Positions 17,801 through 26,572 are shown, numbered from the stretch's first letter. The stretch is DNA of 49,271 nt from Planctomycetota bacterium (GCA_024276195.1 JAJRXR010000023.1:1-49271), one strand, 5' to 3'. The notes: generated by a model from the sequence alone, not told the origin. A program made the numbers and translations.

Positions 17801-19936
17801 TCACACGCCCAGGAGCGCCTTGACATCGTTGAACGTGACGAGCAGGAACATCGACCCGATGAGCACCAGCCCGCCCATCGTCACCGCGTTCTGCACCGGG
17901 ATCGGCACCGGGCGGCCGCGCACCCATTCGTAGCACAGCATCAGGAACTGCCCGCCATCGACGATCGGCAGCGGCAGGAAGTTGATCACCGCCAGGTTCA
18001 CGCTGATCAGACCCAGGAAAAACACCACCCAGATAAATCCCCTGTCCGCGATGAGCGTGCCCAGGTGCGCGATGCCGACCGGGCCTTTGAGATGCTCGAC
18101 CTTGACCGTGCCCTGGGCCAGGCGCGCGAACGTCAGGTACGTCGAGATCATCACCCGCTCGGTCTGGCGGAAGCCCTTGCCCAGCGCATCGACAGGCCCC
18201 GCCGCCCGGAGCAGCACACGCTCGGGCTCGAACAGGCTCAGCGGCACGCCCGAGATCCAGCTCAGCTCGTGCAGGCGGGCGATTGCTCCCGCGTCGAGCG
18301 TCCACGGGATCTCGACGACCGTGCGCTGGGGCGTCGGGCTCTCGAGGCTGAGCGTCACACTCGCCCGCTCTCCGCCCGGTGGGACAGCCGCCCGCAGCGC
18401 CTCACGAACCTCGACGAGCGTGCCCGTCGGGCGCCCGTTGACCGCGACGAGGCGCTGGCCCGGGATATCAATGACGCTCGCGCCCGCGGGCGTCCTTGCT
18501 TGGTCCTGGCGGTCGGTCACGCTCTCGGGGGGCAGGGCCAGGAGCACGTCGGTCGTGCTGGTGTCGCCCGGGTAGAACCCGACGCGCCCGTCGGACCCGA
18601 CCTTGACCTCGAGCGTGACGCGCTCGCGCTCGGGCGCGGGGCCTTCGCCCCGGAGGACCACGAGCGTGATCTTCCGCCCGGCGTGCGCCCGGATCTCTCG
18701 GATGCCCTCGACGATGCTGGGGAACTCGACGGCGCCGACGCGGGCAAAGATGTCGCCGCGCACAAGCCCCTGCTTCGGATCACCGTCCTGATCCATCCCC
18801 ACGGTCATCACAGGCGTCAGCCCGAGCAGGTGCTCGATTGTGATTTTGGAGTCGCCCAGGGGGACAAAGTCCGTGTTGAGCTGGACGCGGGGCGTGATGC
18901 GGACGAGCGTTTCGTCGCCGGTTATTTCGTCGCGGAAGAGCGCGGTGATCTCGTTGCCGCCCGAGGCCTGGGCCGCGCTGCGCAGGTCCAGGGGGTTGGT
19001 CGCGGGGCGAGCGTTGACCTCAACGAGCGTCATGCCCGGCTCGACGCCCGTGAGGCCATACCGATCGGTCAGCTTGTCCCAGGTCTTGCGCTGCGCCCCA
19101 TCGTCCATGTCAACCAGGCGGGCGCTGATGCTCGGGCCAACGCCCAGGTCGAGCAGCCCGGAGAAATCGCTGCGCTGAGGAACAATCTCGAACCGGAGCA
19201 CGCCCTCGACGCCCGGGCGCTGCACAGAGAGGCGGACGGGCTGTTTCGGCCCGACCATCGCGGTCGTGACGATCAGGTCGTTGTACGTCTCGGGCACGGT
19301 CCCGTTGATCTCGACGGCGACATCGCCCGTCTGCAGCCCGGGCACGGTGACGCCCAGCTCGCCAGCATTGAGCGCGACGGCGCTCGCTGCGGGCGACCCG
19401 GGCGCGACGGCCCCGACCACCGGCGGCTCGACCTGAAGCCCGATCATGAAGACGGTCACAAACACCACCGCCGCGGTGATCAGGTTCATGATCACGCCCG
19501 CGCTGATCACGACCATCCGCTTCCAGACGGGTGTGTTCTGGTAGCTGTCCGACGCGGCGCTGACGGCGCCCGGGTCCATGTCGTCCTGGCCGAGCATCTT
19601 CACATACCCGCCCAGCGGCAGCCAGTTCAGGCGGTACTCCGTCGGGCTGATGGCTTGGGCTTGTGCGGGACGGTCCTCGTCGGTCGCCGCGTCCTTCGCG
19701 TCGGCGTTGAGCATGTCGATGTAGTCACGCTCGCTCGAGCCGCGGCGCAGGCCCATGCCCTTGCGGTAGCTCAACGCTGCGGGTCCGAAACCGATGGCGA
19801 AGGCGAGCACGCGGATCCTGGCCCACTTCGCGGCCAGAAAGTGCCCCAGCTCGTGGACAAAGATAATCAGCCCGAAGCCGATCACAACCACGCTCAGGTC
19901 CGCGAGCGTTCCAAGAATTCCGGGCAGTCCAAACAT
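17801..19936 (-). CDS. rseP: RIP (site-2-type) zinc metalloprotease RseP, enlarged
   Basis: RseP cuts membrane-embedded substrates such as anti-sigma factors. The zinc motif HELGH is at residues 28-32 in the first helix. The typical NWLPLGGYVKMLGQDD loop follows, and the second metal-ligand motif VDGGQF lies in the C-terminal membrane region (INFLPLPIVDGGQF). At 711 residues it is far longer than the ~450 of E. coli RseP. There is an Ala/Asp-rich insert between HELGH and the GGYVKM loop, and the long periplasmic section (about residues 190-560) could hold three PDZ-like units (for example VTVPGLQTGDVAVEINGT). A TAGGAT box lies 7 bases before the ATG. Confidence 0.94.
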   Translation of the reverse strand: MFGLPGILGTLADLSVVVIGFGLIIFVHELGHFLAAKWARIRVLAFAIGFGPAALSYRKGMGLRRGSSERDYIDMLNADAKDAATDEDRPAQAQAISPTEYRLNWLPLGGYVKMLGQDDMDPGAVSAASDSYQNTPVWKRMVVISAGVIMNLITAAVVFVTVFMIGLQVEPPVVGAVAPGSPAASAVALNAGELGVTVPGLQTGDVAVEINGTVPETYNDLIVTTAMVGPKQPVRLSVQRPGVEGVLRFEIVPQRSDFSGLLDLGVGPSISARLVDMDDGAQRKTWDKLTDRYGLTGVEPGMTLVEVNARPATNPLDLRSAAQASGGNEITALFRDEITGDETLVRITPRVQLNTDFVPLGDSKITIEHLLGLTPVMTVGMDQDGDPKQGLVRGDIFARVGAVEFPSIVEGIREIRAHAGRKITLVVLRGEGPAPERERVTLEVKVGSDGRVGFYPGDTSTTDVLLALPPESVTDRQDQARTPAGASVIDIPGQRLVAVNGRPTGTLVEVREALRAAVPPGGERASVTLSLESPTPQRTVVEIPWTLDAGAIARLHELSWISGVPLSLFEPERVLLRAAGPVDALGKGFRQTERVMISTYLTFARLAQGTVKVEHLKGPVGIAHLGTLIADRGFIWVVFFLGLISVNLAVINFLPLPIVDGGQFLMLCYEWVRGRPVPIPVQNAVTMGGLVLIGSMFLLVTFNDVKALLGV

Positions 19937-19943
19937 CTAGAAG

Positions 19944-19949
19944 ATCCTA
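19944..19949 (-). promoter_or_regulatory. putative -10 box (TAGGAT) for leaderless rseP
   Basis: On the minus strand TAGGAT lies 7 bases before the rseP ATG, with no Shine-Dalgarno sequence between. Confidence 0.5.
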
Positions 19950-20031
19950 TCCGCAGGCCCGGCTCGGGCGCTGGCGCCTCTGTATCGGGCGGGCGCCTCC
20001 CGGCGCAGCACACCCGGGCGCCCCAAATCAC

Positions 20032-20061
20032 GAAAAAAGACCCCGGGCGGGGCGCCCGAGG
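20032..20061 (-). terminator. intrinsic terminator after the redoxin gene
   Basis: Read on the minus strand, a 9-bp stem (one G-T wobble) with a CCC loop at 20041-20061 is followed by TCTTTTTT. It lies 35 bases after the redoxin stop codon and would end the DsbD-N-like/redoxin transcript before rseP. Confidence 0.8.
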
Positions 20062-20095
20062 CCAGAGAGGAGCGTGCCGTGACCGCTTTCCCGGT

Positions 20096-20755
20096 TTACG
20101 GGCGGGCGTACTTGATCGAGCACCCGTAGGCCTTGGTCTCGGTCGTAGCGATGGTCTCGCCCGCGAGGATGGCCTCGAGGGCCGAGCGGACGTAGATCTC
20201 ATCGCCGATGTTCATCGCGCCCCGGTCCTTGTCCGAGCACATGGCCCCGTGGTAGCGCAGGACGCCCTGAGCGTCAATGACGTACAGCTCGGGCGTGCGT
20301 TTGGCGCCGTAGGTGCGCCCGACCTTGCCCGAGTAGTCGAGCAGGATCGGGGTCTGGAGCTTGAACTGCTCGATGGCCCTGGCCATGCGCGCCTGTCCTG
20401 TGGTCGGGTGTCCCTCGCGGGCGGAGTTGACGCGCAGCCAGGTGACGCCCTTGTCCTTGAACTCGCTGGCGAGCGCGTTCATGGTTCCCGTGTCGTCGCG
20501 GTAATACTTCTTGACGAACGGGCAGTCCGGGTTGAACCATTCGAGGACGACAATCTGTCCCTGCTCGGTGTAGTCGCTCAGGGTGTGCTCGACGCCCTGG
20601 ACATCGACGAGGGTGAACTTCGGCGCCGGCTTGCCGATCTTGGCCTCCGCCTTCGGGGGCGCGATGCTCAGCCCGATCATCGCGGCGCCCGACGCGACCG
20701 CCGCGATGAGGGCGATCGCACGCCTTGACTTGAGTATCTGGAGTCTCTGGATCAT
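20096..20755 (-). CDS. secreted thioredoxin-fold redoxin (AhpC/TSA-like)
   Basis: The 219-residue protein has a basic N-terminus and a hydrophobic segment that acts as a signal peptide or anchor (about residues 15-35). A redoxin domain follows: KIGKPAPKFTLVDVQGVEHTLSDY, then VLEWFNPDCPFVKKYY with a single Cys at the active site, and RTYGAKRTPELYVIDAQG. The NPDCPFVKK form is typical of a one-Cys redoxin group rather than CxxC thioredoxins. ATG 20753-20755 has an excellent AAGGAG site about 10 bases upstream, so the longer frame to 20839 is rejected. It follows the DsbD-N-like gene by 80 bases, and an intrinsic terminator follows it. Confidence 0.88.
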   Translation of the reverse strand: MIQRLQILKSRRAIALIAAVASGAAMIGLSIAPPKAEAKIGKPAPKFTLVDVQGVEHTLSDYTEQGQIVVLEWFNPDCPFVKKYYRDDTGTMNALASEFKDKGVTWLRVNSAREGHPTTGQARMARAIEQFKLQTPILLDYSGKVGRTYGAKRTPELYVIDAQGVLRYHGAMCSDKDRGAMNIGDEIYVRSALEAILAGETIATTETKAYGCSIKYARP

Positions 20756-20835
20756 GGGTCGTATCTCCTTGTCAGGGCGGGCGCCCCGCGGGCGCCGGCC
20801 TGGGGTGCGGATTCTGAGGCGCTGGCTTTCCAGCG

Positions 20836-21720
20836 TCATCCCGGGCGGGGGAGCGAGATTTTATACAGGCGGGGCAGCCTCCGGTTGACGACGTCGATCT
20901 CGATCACACCCCGGATCGTGTCCTGCTCGGGGTCGTCGGCGAAGTCCAGACGCAACGTATCACCCCGGGCCACGGCGCCGCCCAGCGGATCGATCAGATC
21001 CGGGCAGTCCGCCTTCGGGTAGAAAGCAATCTCCTTGCCCGCCTGGGCGCGGATCACGAGCGTTGACCCGTCCCACTCGGCGCTGACCCCAGGAGTCTTG
21101 CTCGTCAGCGGGACCGGGATTCGTGCGTGCGCGAGCTTGATCATGCGCGCATACCGGCTCGGGGGCGGGCGGGTCGCCGACGGCGCGACGACGGGCAGTT
21201 CGAGCGTGAGGTGGTCACTCTCGGGGATGCAGTACTCCTCGCACGCGAGCCACTCGACCTCGGCTCTGATCGTGACGCTGGCGCCCGGCTCGATTGTCAT
21301 CGGCGCCCGGACCGGGATCACGAGTGTCACCTCGCGCGTGTAGATGTGGTCGAGGATGTCGCCTGGCGAGATCTTGCGCACCGGCGCGGGCCAGCGGATC
21401 GCCTCGCGGGTGAACCCCTCGGGCAGGGACAGGTCCACGCTGATCGGGAAGCCCGAGTCGTTCTTGCCATCCCAGTACAGATGCCAGCCCTCTTCGATGT
21501 CGAACGTGACGCCCAGGAGGAACACGCCGCCCGGGGTGATCGCGGTCTGATCCGAGATCAGCTCGACGCTCGCGTGCTGGCGATCGTCACCGCCCGGGGC
21601 GAAGGGGTTGAGGGCGGGGGCGTCGTACTGCGCCAGCGCCCCGGCGGCGAGGGCGGTCAGCACGCCCACCGAGACCAGAGCCCTCAAAGATCGTCCCGAG
21701 CGTGTCAGCGGCGTTGTCAA
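20836..21720 (-). CDS. DsbD N-terminal-like (ScsB/DsbD-alpha) secreted protein
   Basis: A signal peptide (LRALVSVGVLTALAAGALAQ) leads into a beta-rich domain like the periplasmic N-terminal domain of DsbD: ITPGGVFLLGVTFDIEEGWHLYW, then EWLACEEYCIPE with two Cys as the redox pair, then LTLELPV. The transmembrane and C-terminal thioredoxin domains of DsbD are absent at 294 residues, so it is a free-standing domain. It may pass electrons to thioredoxin-fold partners such as the redoxin encoded next. The start is TTG 21718-21720 with an AAGGA site 8 bases upstream. The rhodanese-like gene is divergent. Confidence 0.82.
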   Translation of the reverse strand: MTTPLTRSGRSLRALVSVGVLTALAAGALAQYDAPALNPFAPGGDDRQHASVELISDQTAITPGGVFLLGVTFDIEEGWHLYWDGKNDSGFPISVDLSLPEGFTREAIRWPAPVRKISPGDILDHIYTREVTLVIPVRAPMTIEPGASVTIRAEVEWLACEEYCIPESDHLTLELPVVAPSATRPPPSRYARMIKLAHARIPVPLTSKTPGVSAEWDGSTLVIRAQAGKEIAFYPKADCPDLIDPLGGAVARGDTLRLDFADDPEQDTIRGVIEIDVVNRRLPRLYKISLPRPG

Positions 21721-21809
21721 ATGTGGGTTCCTTGGAGTAGGGAGCGCAGAGGCGCCCTTGGGCGCCCGGTACAGGATTCAACCGCTTTGGGCCGATATTG
21801 TTCCTTCCC

Positions 21810-22274
21810 ATGATCGCACGACACACGACCTCACGCACGCGTCTGCTTGTCCTCCTGCTCGCCCTGGCGCCTTTGGCGGCCCTTGTCGGGGGGTGCGGGG
21901 GCCAAAAAAAGGTCAATGAGCGGGATATCGAGCGGATCTCCACGAACGAGCTCCAGCGCCTCGTCGCCCAGGCCTCGGCCCAAGACGGGGTGCTCATCCT
22001 CCTCGACGCCCGAACCGAGAGCGACTTTCGCCAGGCCCACCTGCCCGGCGCCCGCAACCTGCGCCCGGCCCGCGTGAACCCGGAACTGGGCAAGGACTCG
22101 GGGATCTCTCGCCATGACCACATCATCACCTACGGCGAGCACCCCAACAGCGCCGTCGCCAAGGCGCTGACCAAGCGGTTGATGTCCACGCGCTACAAGG
22201 GCGTCCGCATGTACGACGGCGGCGTTGTCGCGTGGCGCAACGCGGGCTTGCCCATGTTCTCGTCCGACGATTGA
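21810..22274 (+). CDS. rhodanese-like lipoprotein lacking the catalytic Cys
   Basis: The 154-residue protein has a lipoprotein signal (LLVLLLALAPLAALVGGC, Cys29 in the lipobox) and a rhodanese fold: LLDARTESDFRQAHLPGARNL, then HDHIITYGEHPNSAVAKAL, then GVRMYDGGVVAWRNAGLPM. In active rhodaneses the loop after the I-I-x-Y strand carries the persulfide Cys. Here that position is Gly109, so sulfur transfer is unlikely and a binding role is more probable. ATG 21810 is preferred over an in-frame start at 21798, because TATTGT lies 8 bases upstream and the signal peptide fits. Confidence 0.82.
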   Translation: MIARHTTSRTRLLVLLLALAPLAALVGGCGGQKKVNERDIERISTNELQRLVAQASAQDGVLILLDARTESDFRQAHLPGARNLRPARVNPELGKDSGISRHDHIITYGEHPNSAVAKALTKRLMSTRYKGVRMYDGGVVAWRNAGLPMFSSDD

Positions 22275-22307
22275 AGCTCGGTTCCGGGCTTGGCTTCGGG
22301 CTCGGGT

Positions 22308-23000
22308 TCAGGAGTCGATCGCCTCGCGGACGGCGCGCTGGGCGAGCAGGTCGCCCGCGTCATAGACCGCGATGGGCGACGACGCCGCGCACACAACCAG
22401 GGGCGCCTCGGAACATCCCAGGATCACCGCGTCGCACCCGCGCTCGCACAGGCGGTCGATCACGCCCGTCATGATGGCCCGGGCGGTGTCCGTGACACGC
22501 CCGTAGGCCAGGTCGCCGTAGATCGCGGTGTCGAGCGCTTCGACATCTTCATCGGAGGGGACGACGGCCTTGATGCCGCGCAGTCCCAGGTGGGTCTGGT
22601 AGGCGGACCCGCGTGTGACGACGCTGGTGCCGAGGATGCCCACGGTCTGGCGCCCGTCGGTCTCGATGGTTCCCGCGACGATCTCGGTCATGTTGAGCCA
22701 GGGGATGGGCGAGCCGGCCTCGGCCAGGTGGACGCCGTGCTGGACGGCGTTGTCCGGGGTGAAGCAGAACTCGGCCCCGCAGGCGCTGAGCACCTCGGCC
22801 GAGCGCCGCAGCATGGCGCCGACGCTCCGCCAGTCGCCCGCGCGGACGGCATCCACATACCCCGCCAGGGGGAGATTGTGGAGGCTGACGATCGGGTGCT
22901 CGTGCGGATCCAGCTGGGCCGAGGCGTACCGGAAGATCTGGCGATGGCACAGCGAGGCGCCCTCGGGGCTGACCGCGACGATGCCGATGTGCTTGGTCAA
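22308..23000 (-). CDS. aspartate/glutamate racemase-family protein with altered first active-site Cys
   Basis: The 230-residue protein fits the two-lobed Asp/Glu racemase fold (IGIVAVSPEGASLCHRQIFRYA, TVGILGTSVVTRGSAYQ, DAVILGCSEAPLVV). The second catalytic Cys is present (Cys196 in LGCSEAP). At the first site, where the family usually has a Cys followed by x-N-T, the sequence is FTPDNAVQ with Thr81, so two-base racemisation is doubtful. It may be a one-base enzyme (isomerase or decarboxylase-like) or inactive. The start is TTG 22998-23000 with an AAGGAG site 6 bases upstream. It is divergent from hscB. Confidence 0.8.
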   Translation of the reverse strand: MTKHIGIVAVSPEGASLCHRQIFRYASAQLDPHEHPIVSLHNLPLAGYVDAVRAGDWRSVGAMLRRSAEVLSACGAEFCFTPDNAVQHGVHLAEAGSPIPWLNMTEIVAGTIETDGRQTVGILGTSVVTRGSAYQTHLGLRGIKAVVPSDEDVEALDTAIYGDLAYGRVTDTARAIMTGVIDRLCERGCDAVILGCSEAPLVVCAASSPIAVYDAGDLLAQRAVREAIDS

Positions 23001-23109
23001 CGACCACTCCTTGCCAGTCTCTCTCCGCCTCCTGCGGCGCCCCTATCCTCCGTGACGGCGCGTGCCGAGTCAACGCGCAATACGCCCGAGCGTCGATGCG
23101 CCCCATTCC

Positions 23110-23670
23110 ATGCCTAAAAACACCGACATCCAGGACCCGTTCGACGCTCTCGGGCTCCCGCCGAGGTTTGATCTGGAGATCGAAGACATCGAGCGGGCCT
23201 ACCTGGCGCGGGCGGCGGCGCTCCACCCGGACCTGGCCTCGGGCGACGCCGAAGCGCGAGAACTGGGCGAGCGGGCCTCGGCGGCGCTCAACGGGGCGCG
23301 CCGCGTTCTTCGCAACGCTGAGCGACGCGCCGGGGCGCTGCTCAGTCGTCTGGGCGCCCCTGACAAGGGCGAGGACCGCTCGCTGCCCGACGGGTTCCTG
23401 ATCGAGATTCTTGAAGTCCGCGAGCAGGTCGAGAGCGCCCAGGCCTCGGGCGACCCGGAGCAGGTCGCCCGCTGGGAGGCGTGGGGCGAGCAGGAGCGGG
23501 CGCGCTATACCGAGCTGGTGTCCGGGCTCTTTGGCGCGCTGGGCGAGGCGCCAGCGCCGGAGGCGCTGCGTGAGATCCGCACGAAGCTCAACGCCTGGCG
23601 GTACATCGAACGCCTGATCGAGCAGCTCGATCCGGACTACAACCCGTCGGAGGCGGACTTTGCCGACTGA
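23110..23670 (+). CDS. hscB: Fe-S cluster assembly co-chaperone HscB
   Basis: HscB is a J-domain co-chaperone that delivers the IscU scaffold to HscA. The 186-residue protein begins DPFDALGLPPRFDLEIEDIE, has the HPD motif in ALHPDLASGD, and continues with ALNGARRVLRNAERRAGALLSRLG. The last ~90 residues are the three-helix HSCB C-terminal domain (PDGFLIEILEVREQVESAQ). No other isc genes are adjacent, so it is separated from its usual partners. ATG 23110 gives the expected length; an earlier in-frame start at 23062 would add a non-homologous tail. Confidence 0.9.
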   Translation: MPKNTDIQDPFDALGLPPRFDLEIEDIERAYLARAAALHPDLASGDAEARELGERASAALNGARRVLRNAERRAGALLSRLGAPDKGEDRSLPDGFLIEILEVREQVESAQASGDPEQVARWEAWGEQERARYTELVSGLFGALGEAPAPEALREIRTKLNAWRYIERLIEQLDPDYNPSEADFAD

Positions 23671-23734
23671 ACCGGGGCGTTGGAGGCGCGAGGACTGATC
23701 CGCCCGCCTCCCACGAGCCGATCCCACCTGATCC

Positions 23735-25024
23735 ATGCTGGCACTCGCCGTCATCCTTCCGGTCCTGCTGATTTTCTCGGCGATCGCCTCGGGCTCCGAG
23801 ACGGCGCTGTTCAGCCTGACCCCGGGCGAGCGGGCGCAGATCACGCGGGCCTCGCCTGTTCGCGGTGGGGCTATCGAGCGACTGCTCTCGCGCCCGCGGA
23901 CGCTGCTGATCCAGGTGCTGCTGATCAACATGGGCGTGAACATGACGTACTTCGTGGTGACGTCGGTGCTGACGCTGAGCGTCGAGAGCACGGGGGCGAA
24001 GATCGGGATCTCGGTCGGGAGCGTGCTGGGGATCGTGCTGGTGGGCGAGGTGCTCGCGAAGGTGCTCGCCGCGGCGATGCGTGTGCGTGTGTGCCTGGCG
24101 ATCGCGCTGCCGATGAGCGTGCTCCAGCGTGTGATGAGCCCGGCGCTGTTGGTGCTTGATGTGGGGGTGATCGCGCCGCTGTCGCGTCTGGTCCGCCCGA
24201 ACCAGGGCGCGCCGATCGCGGTGACGCCCTCGGAGATCAGTGTGCTGCTCGAGGCGGGCGCCCGCCAGGGGGCGCTGACCGACGACGAGCAGCGTCTGCT
24301 GACCGAGGTGGTCCGCCTGGGCGAGAGGCGGGTGCGCGAGGTGATGACGCCCCGGGTTGATTTGGACTGGATCAGGCGTGACGCGACGCGGCGCGAAGTG
24401 CTCGAGATGGTCGCGCGGACCGGGCGCACGACGGTGCCCGTGTGCGAGCGCACACTCGATGATGGTGTCGAGTCGCTGCTGCATGTCAACCGGTATCTGG
24501 GCGATCCGCGCCCGGGGGTGCGCATCGCCGACCACGCGCGCCCGGCGATCTTCGTGCCCGAGCAGAGTGGGCTTGACCGTCTGCTCAACACGCTGCGCGA
24601 CGCCTCGGACCACACGGCGATCGTGGTCAACGAGCTGGGCGTCGTCACGGGGCTGGTGCAGATCGAGGACATCGCCGACGAGCTGCTCGAAGGGCTGGGC
24701 GAGAATACCCCGGGCGAGCAAAGCCGCGTCGAGCTTGTCGGGCTGGGCGAATGGAGCGCGCCCGGGCGCCTGAGCGTTCGCGACTGGGAGGAGAGCTTCG
24801 GAGGCGCAGCGGGGCATGGCGAGGGGGACGACGCGATCAGCGAGAGCGAGCGGGCCAGGGTCAGCACGATCGCGGGGCTGGTGCTGGCGCGCCTGGGGCG
24901 AGTCCCGAGCGAGGGCGACGCGGTGCATATCGGGGCGTACGAGATCATGGTCGAGACGATGCGCGGACGCGCGATCGAACGTGTGCGCGTGCGCCTGCTC
25001 GACGACGAGGGGGATCAGGCATGA
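23735..25024 (+). CDS. CNNM/CorC-type transporter-associated protein, full length
   Basis: The 429-residue protein has the order typical of the CorC/HlyC/CNNM family: a DUF21 membrane domain (about residues 1-180, with ASGSETALFSLTPGERAQI and the NMGVNMTYFVVTSV helix), a CBS pair (about 200-325, with REVMTPRVDLDWI and GLVQIEDIADELLEGLGE), and a C-terminal CorC_HlyC domain (VSTIAGLVLARLGRVPSEGDAV). These proteins are linked to Mg2+/Co2+ efflux or homeostasis. The stop overlaps the ATG of the next paralogue by 4 bases, so the pair is translated together and may form a heterodimer. Confidence 0.9.
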   Translation: MLALAVILPVLLIFSAIASGSETALFSLTPGERAQITRASPVRGGAIERLLSRPRTLLIQVLLINMGVNMTYFVVTSVLTLSVESTGAKIGISVGSVLGIVLVGEVLAKVLAAAMRVRVCLAIALPMSVLQRVMSPALLVLDVGVIAPLSRLVRPNQGAPIAVTPSEISVLLEAGARQGALTDDEQRLLTEVVRLGERRVREVMTPRVDLDWIRRDATRREVLEMVARTGRTTVPVCERTLDDGVESLLHVNRYLGDPRPGVRIADHARPAIFVPEQSGLDRLLNTLRDASDHTAIVVNELGVVTGLVQIEDIADELLEGLGENTPGEQSRVELVGLGEWSAPGRLSVRDWEESFGGAAGHGEGDDAISESERARVSTIAGLVLARLGRVPSEGDAVHIGAYEIMVETMRGRAIERVRVRLLDDEGDQA

Positions 25025-26007
25025 GCACAGAAGTGCTTATCTGGGCCTTGCTGGTCGTGATCGGCGTGGGCGGGTCGGCGGTCTGGTCCGGGATGGAGAC
25101 CGGGCTGTACCGGGCGAGCCGCATCCGGGGCGCCGCCCGGGCCAGCGGCGCATCGCCCAATGCGCGCGCGCGCCTGCTGATGAACGAGGTACGCCACCCG
25201 GAGCGTGCGTTGACGACGCTGCTCATCGGCAACAACGTGTGCAACTATGTCGGGACGCTGGGGGTTGTGGGGCTGCTGACGCTTGCGCATCTGAACGAGG
25301 TCGAGATCATCGCGTTGCAGGTGTTCGTGCTGACACCGGTGCTGCTGGTGTTCGCCGAGAGCCTGCCCAAGGAGGTGTTCCGGGTGGACGCGGATCGCCT
25401 GAGCGAGCGGTTTGCGCCGGCGCTAACGGGGCTGCGCTGGCTGGCGACGCTGACGCTGGTGCTGCCGCTGGTGCTGTGGGTGATGCGCCGGGTGACGCGC
25501 CTGTTCGGGGCGCCGGGGATGGGGGCGGTCTCGGGGGCGCGCGAGCGGATCGTCGCGATGATCAAGCAGGGTGCGCACGGCTCGAGCCTTTCGGACGAGC
25601 AGGCGTCGCTGATCGACCGCGCCCTGGCGTTCGGGCGGGCGCGGGTGGACCGGGAGATGATCCCGTGGAGCGGGGTGCACCGGATCGGCGTCGATGCGCC
25701 GCGCGAGCGCCTCGACGCCCTGCTCGCGCGCAGCGGGCACGCGCGGTACCCGGCGGTTGACAGGAGCGGGCGGGTGGTCGGGATGCTGGTTCGTGTAGAT
25801 GCAGCCCTGGACCCCAACGCGGATGTTCGGTCGTTGATTGGCCCCGTGGTCCGCCTGGAGCCGGACCTGAGCGCTCGTGAGGCGTTGGCGCGGCTGCGGG
25901 CGTCGGGGGGGCGCCTGGGGGTTGTCGAGCGTGAGGGGCGCCCGATCGGGGTGGTGTCGCCCAAGGATCTGTTTGAGCCGCTGATGGGCGAGTTGCTGGC
26001 CTGGTAG
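25021..26007 (+). CDS. CNNM/CorC-type protein, short paralogue without CorC_HlyC domain
   Basis: This 328-residue paralogue of the preceding gene has the DUF21 membrane domain (SGMETGLYRASRIRGAAR, LIGNNVCNYVGTLGVVGLL, FAESLPKEVFR) and a CBS region (REMIPWSGVHRIG, VVSPKDLFEPLMGELL). It stops before the C-terminal CorC_HlyC domain. The start ATG overlaps the upstream stop as ATGA. Paired long and short CNNM genes suggest a two-subunit transporter complex. Ion specificity cannot be read from the sequence. Confidence 0.9.
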   Translation: MSTEVLIWALLVVIGVGGSAVWSGMETGLYRASRIRGAARASGASPNARARLLMNEVRHPERALTTLLIGNNVCNYVGTLGVVGLLTLAHLNEVEIIALQVFVLTPVLLVFAESLPKEVFRVDADRLSERFAPALTGLRWLATLTLVLPLVLWVMRRVTRLFGAPGMGAVSGARERIVAMIKQGAHGSSLSDEQASLIDRALAFGRARVDREMIPWSGVHRIGVDAPRERLDALLARSGHARYPAVDRSGRVVGMLVRVDAALDPNADVRSLIGPVVRLEPDLSAREALARLRASGGRLGVVEREGRPIGVVSPKDLFEPLMGELLAW

Positions 26008-26093
26008 GCCAGAGAATCGGTTGGGATCGCGGGGGGAATAGGGCGCCTTCGGCGTTGGTTTGGTCGATGAGTGCAGCGAAAGGACTCGTGCGA

Positions 26094-26552
26094 ATGAAGT
26101 CATCCTCGATTGGGTTGGTGGTGATCGTGGCGGCGCTCGTCGGGGTGATGCTTGTGCCTCGCTTGCTCAATGGGGGCGGCGTGGCGCCGACGCCGGCGTA
26201 CTTCGACACGAGCCTCTCGCTCGACGATGTGCTCGAACGGGCGGAGGCGTCCGGGAAGCCGGTGCTGGCGTTGGTGACGGCGGACTGGTGCCCGCCGTGC
26301 CAGAAGCTCAAGCGCGGGACGCTCGTTGACGAGCGTGTGGCTGCGTTTATCACGTCCTCGACCGAGCCGGCGTACATCACCGACAAGCAGGGGTACGACG
26401 TGGAGCGTCTGGGCGTCAAGGCGTTCCCGACGTCGGTCATCCTCCGCGACGGCGAGATTGTCGCGTCGCTCCGGGGCGCGGTCTCGGCTCGCAGGTACCT
26501 CAAGTGGCTCAATGAGAACGCGGGGGTGGCGCAGGCGAACGCCGAGCCCTGA
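26094..26552 (+). CDS. membrane-anchored thioredoxin-family protein
   Basis: An N-terminal hydrophobic helix (IGLVVIVAALVGVMLVPRLL) anchors or exports a 152-residue thioredoxin-fold protein. The active site is WCPPC within VTADWCPPCQKLKRGTL, and the cis-Pro loop is AFPTSVI. It is probably an envelope thiol oxidoreductase. ATG 26094 has an AAAGGA site 9 bases upstream, which supports it over the in-frame starts at 26055 and 26067. It converges on the DUF1015 gene. Confidence 0.88.
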   Translation: MKSSSIGLVVIVAALVGVMLVPRLLNGGGVAPTPAYFDTSLSLDDVLERAEASGKPVLALVTADWCPPCQKLKRGTLVDERVAAFITSSTEPAYITDKQGYDVERLGVKAFPTSVILRDGEIVASLRGAVSARRYLKWLNENAGVAQANAEP

Positions 26553-26572
26553 GCCCTCAGACTCAAGACAGT

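Noticed and set aside
18065-20728. An 887-codon plus-strand open frame opposite rseP and the redoxin gene
   Set aside because: Antisense shadow; the residues are low-complexity Arg/Asp/Gly and no domain is seen. It also crosses the intrinsic terminator and two well-supported genes.
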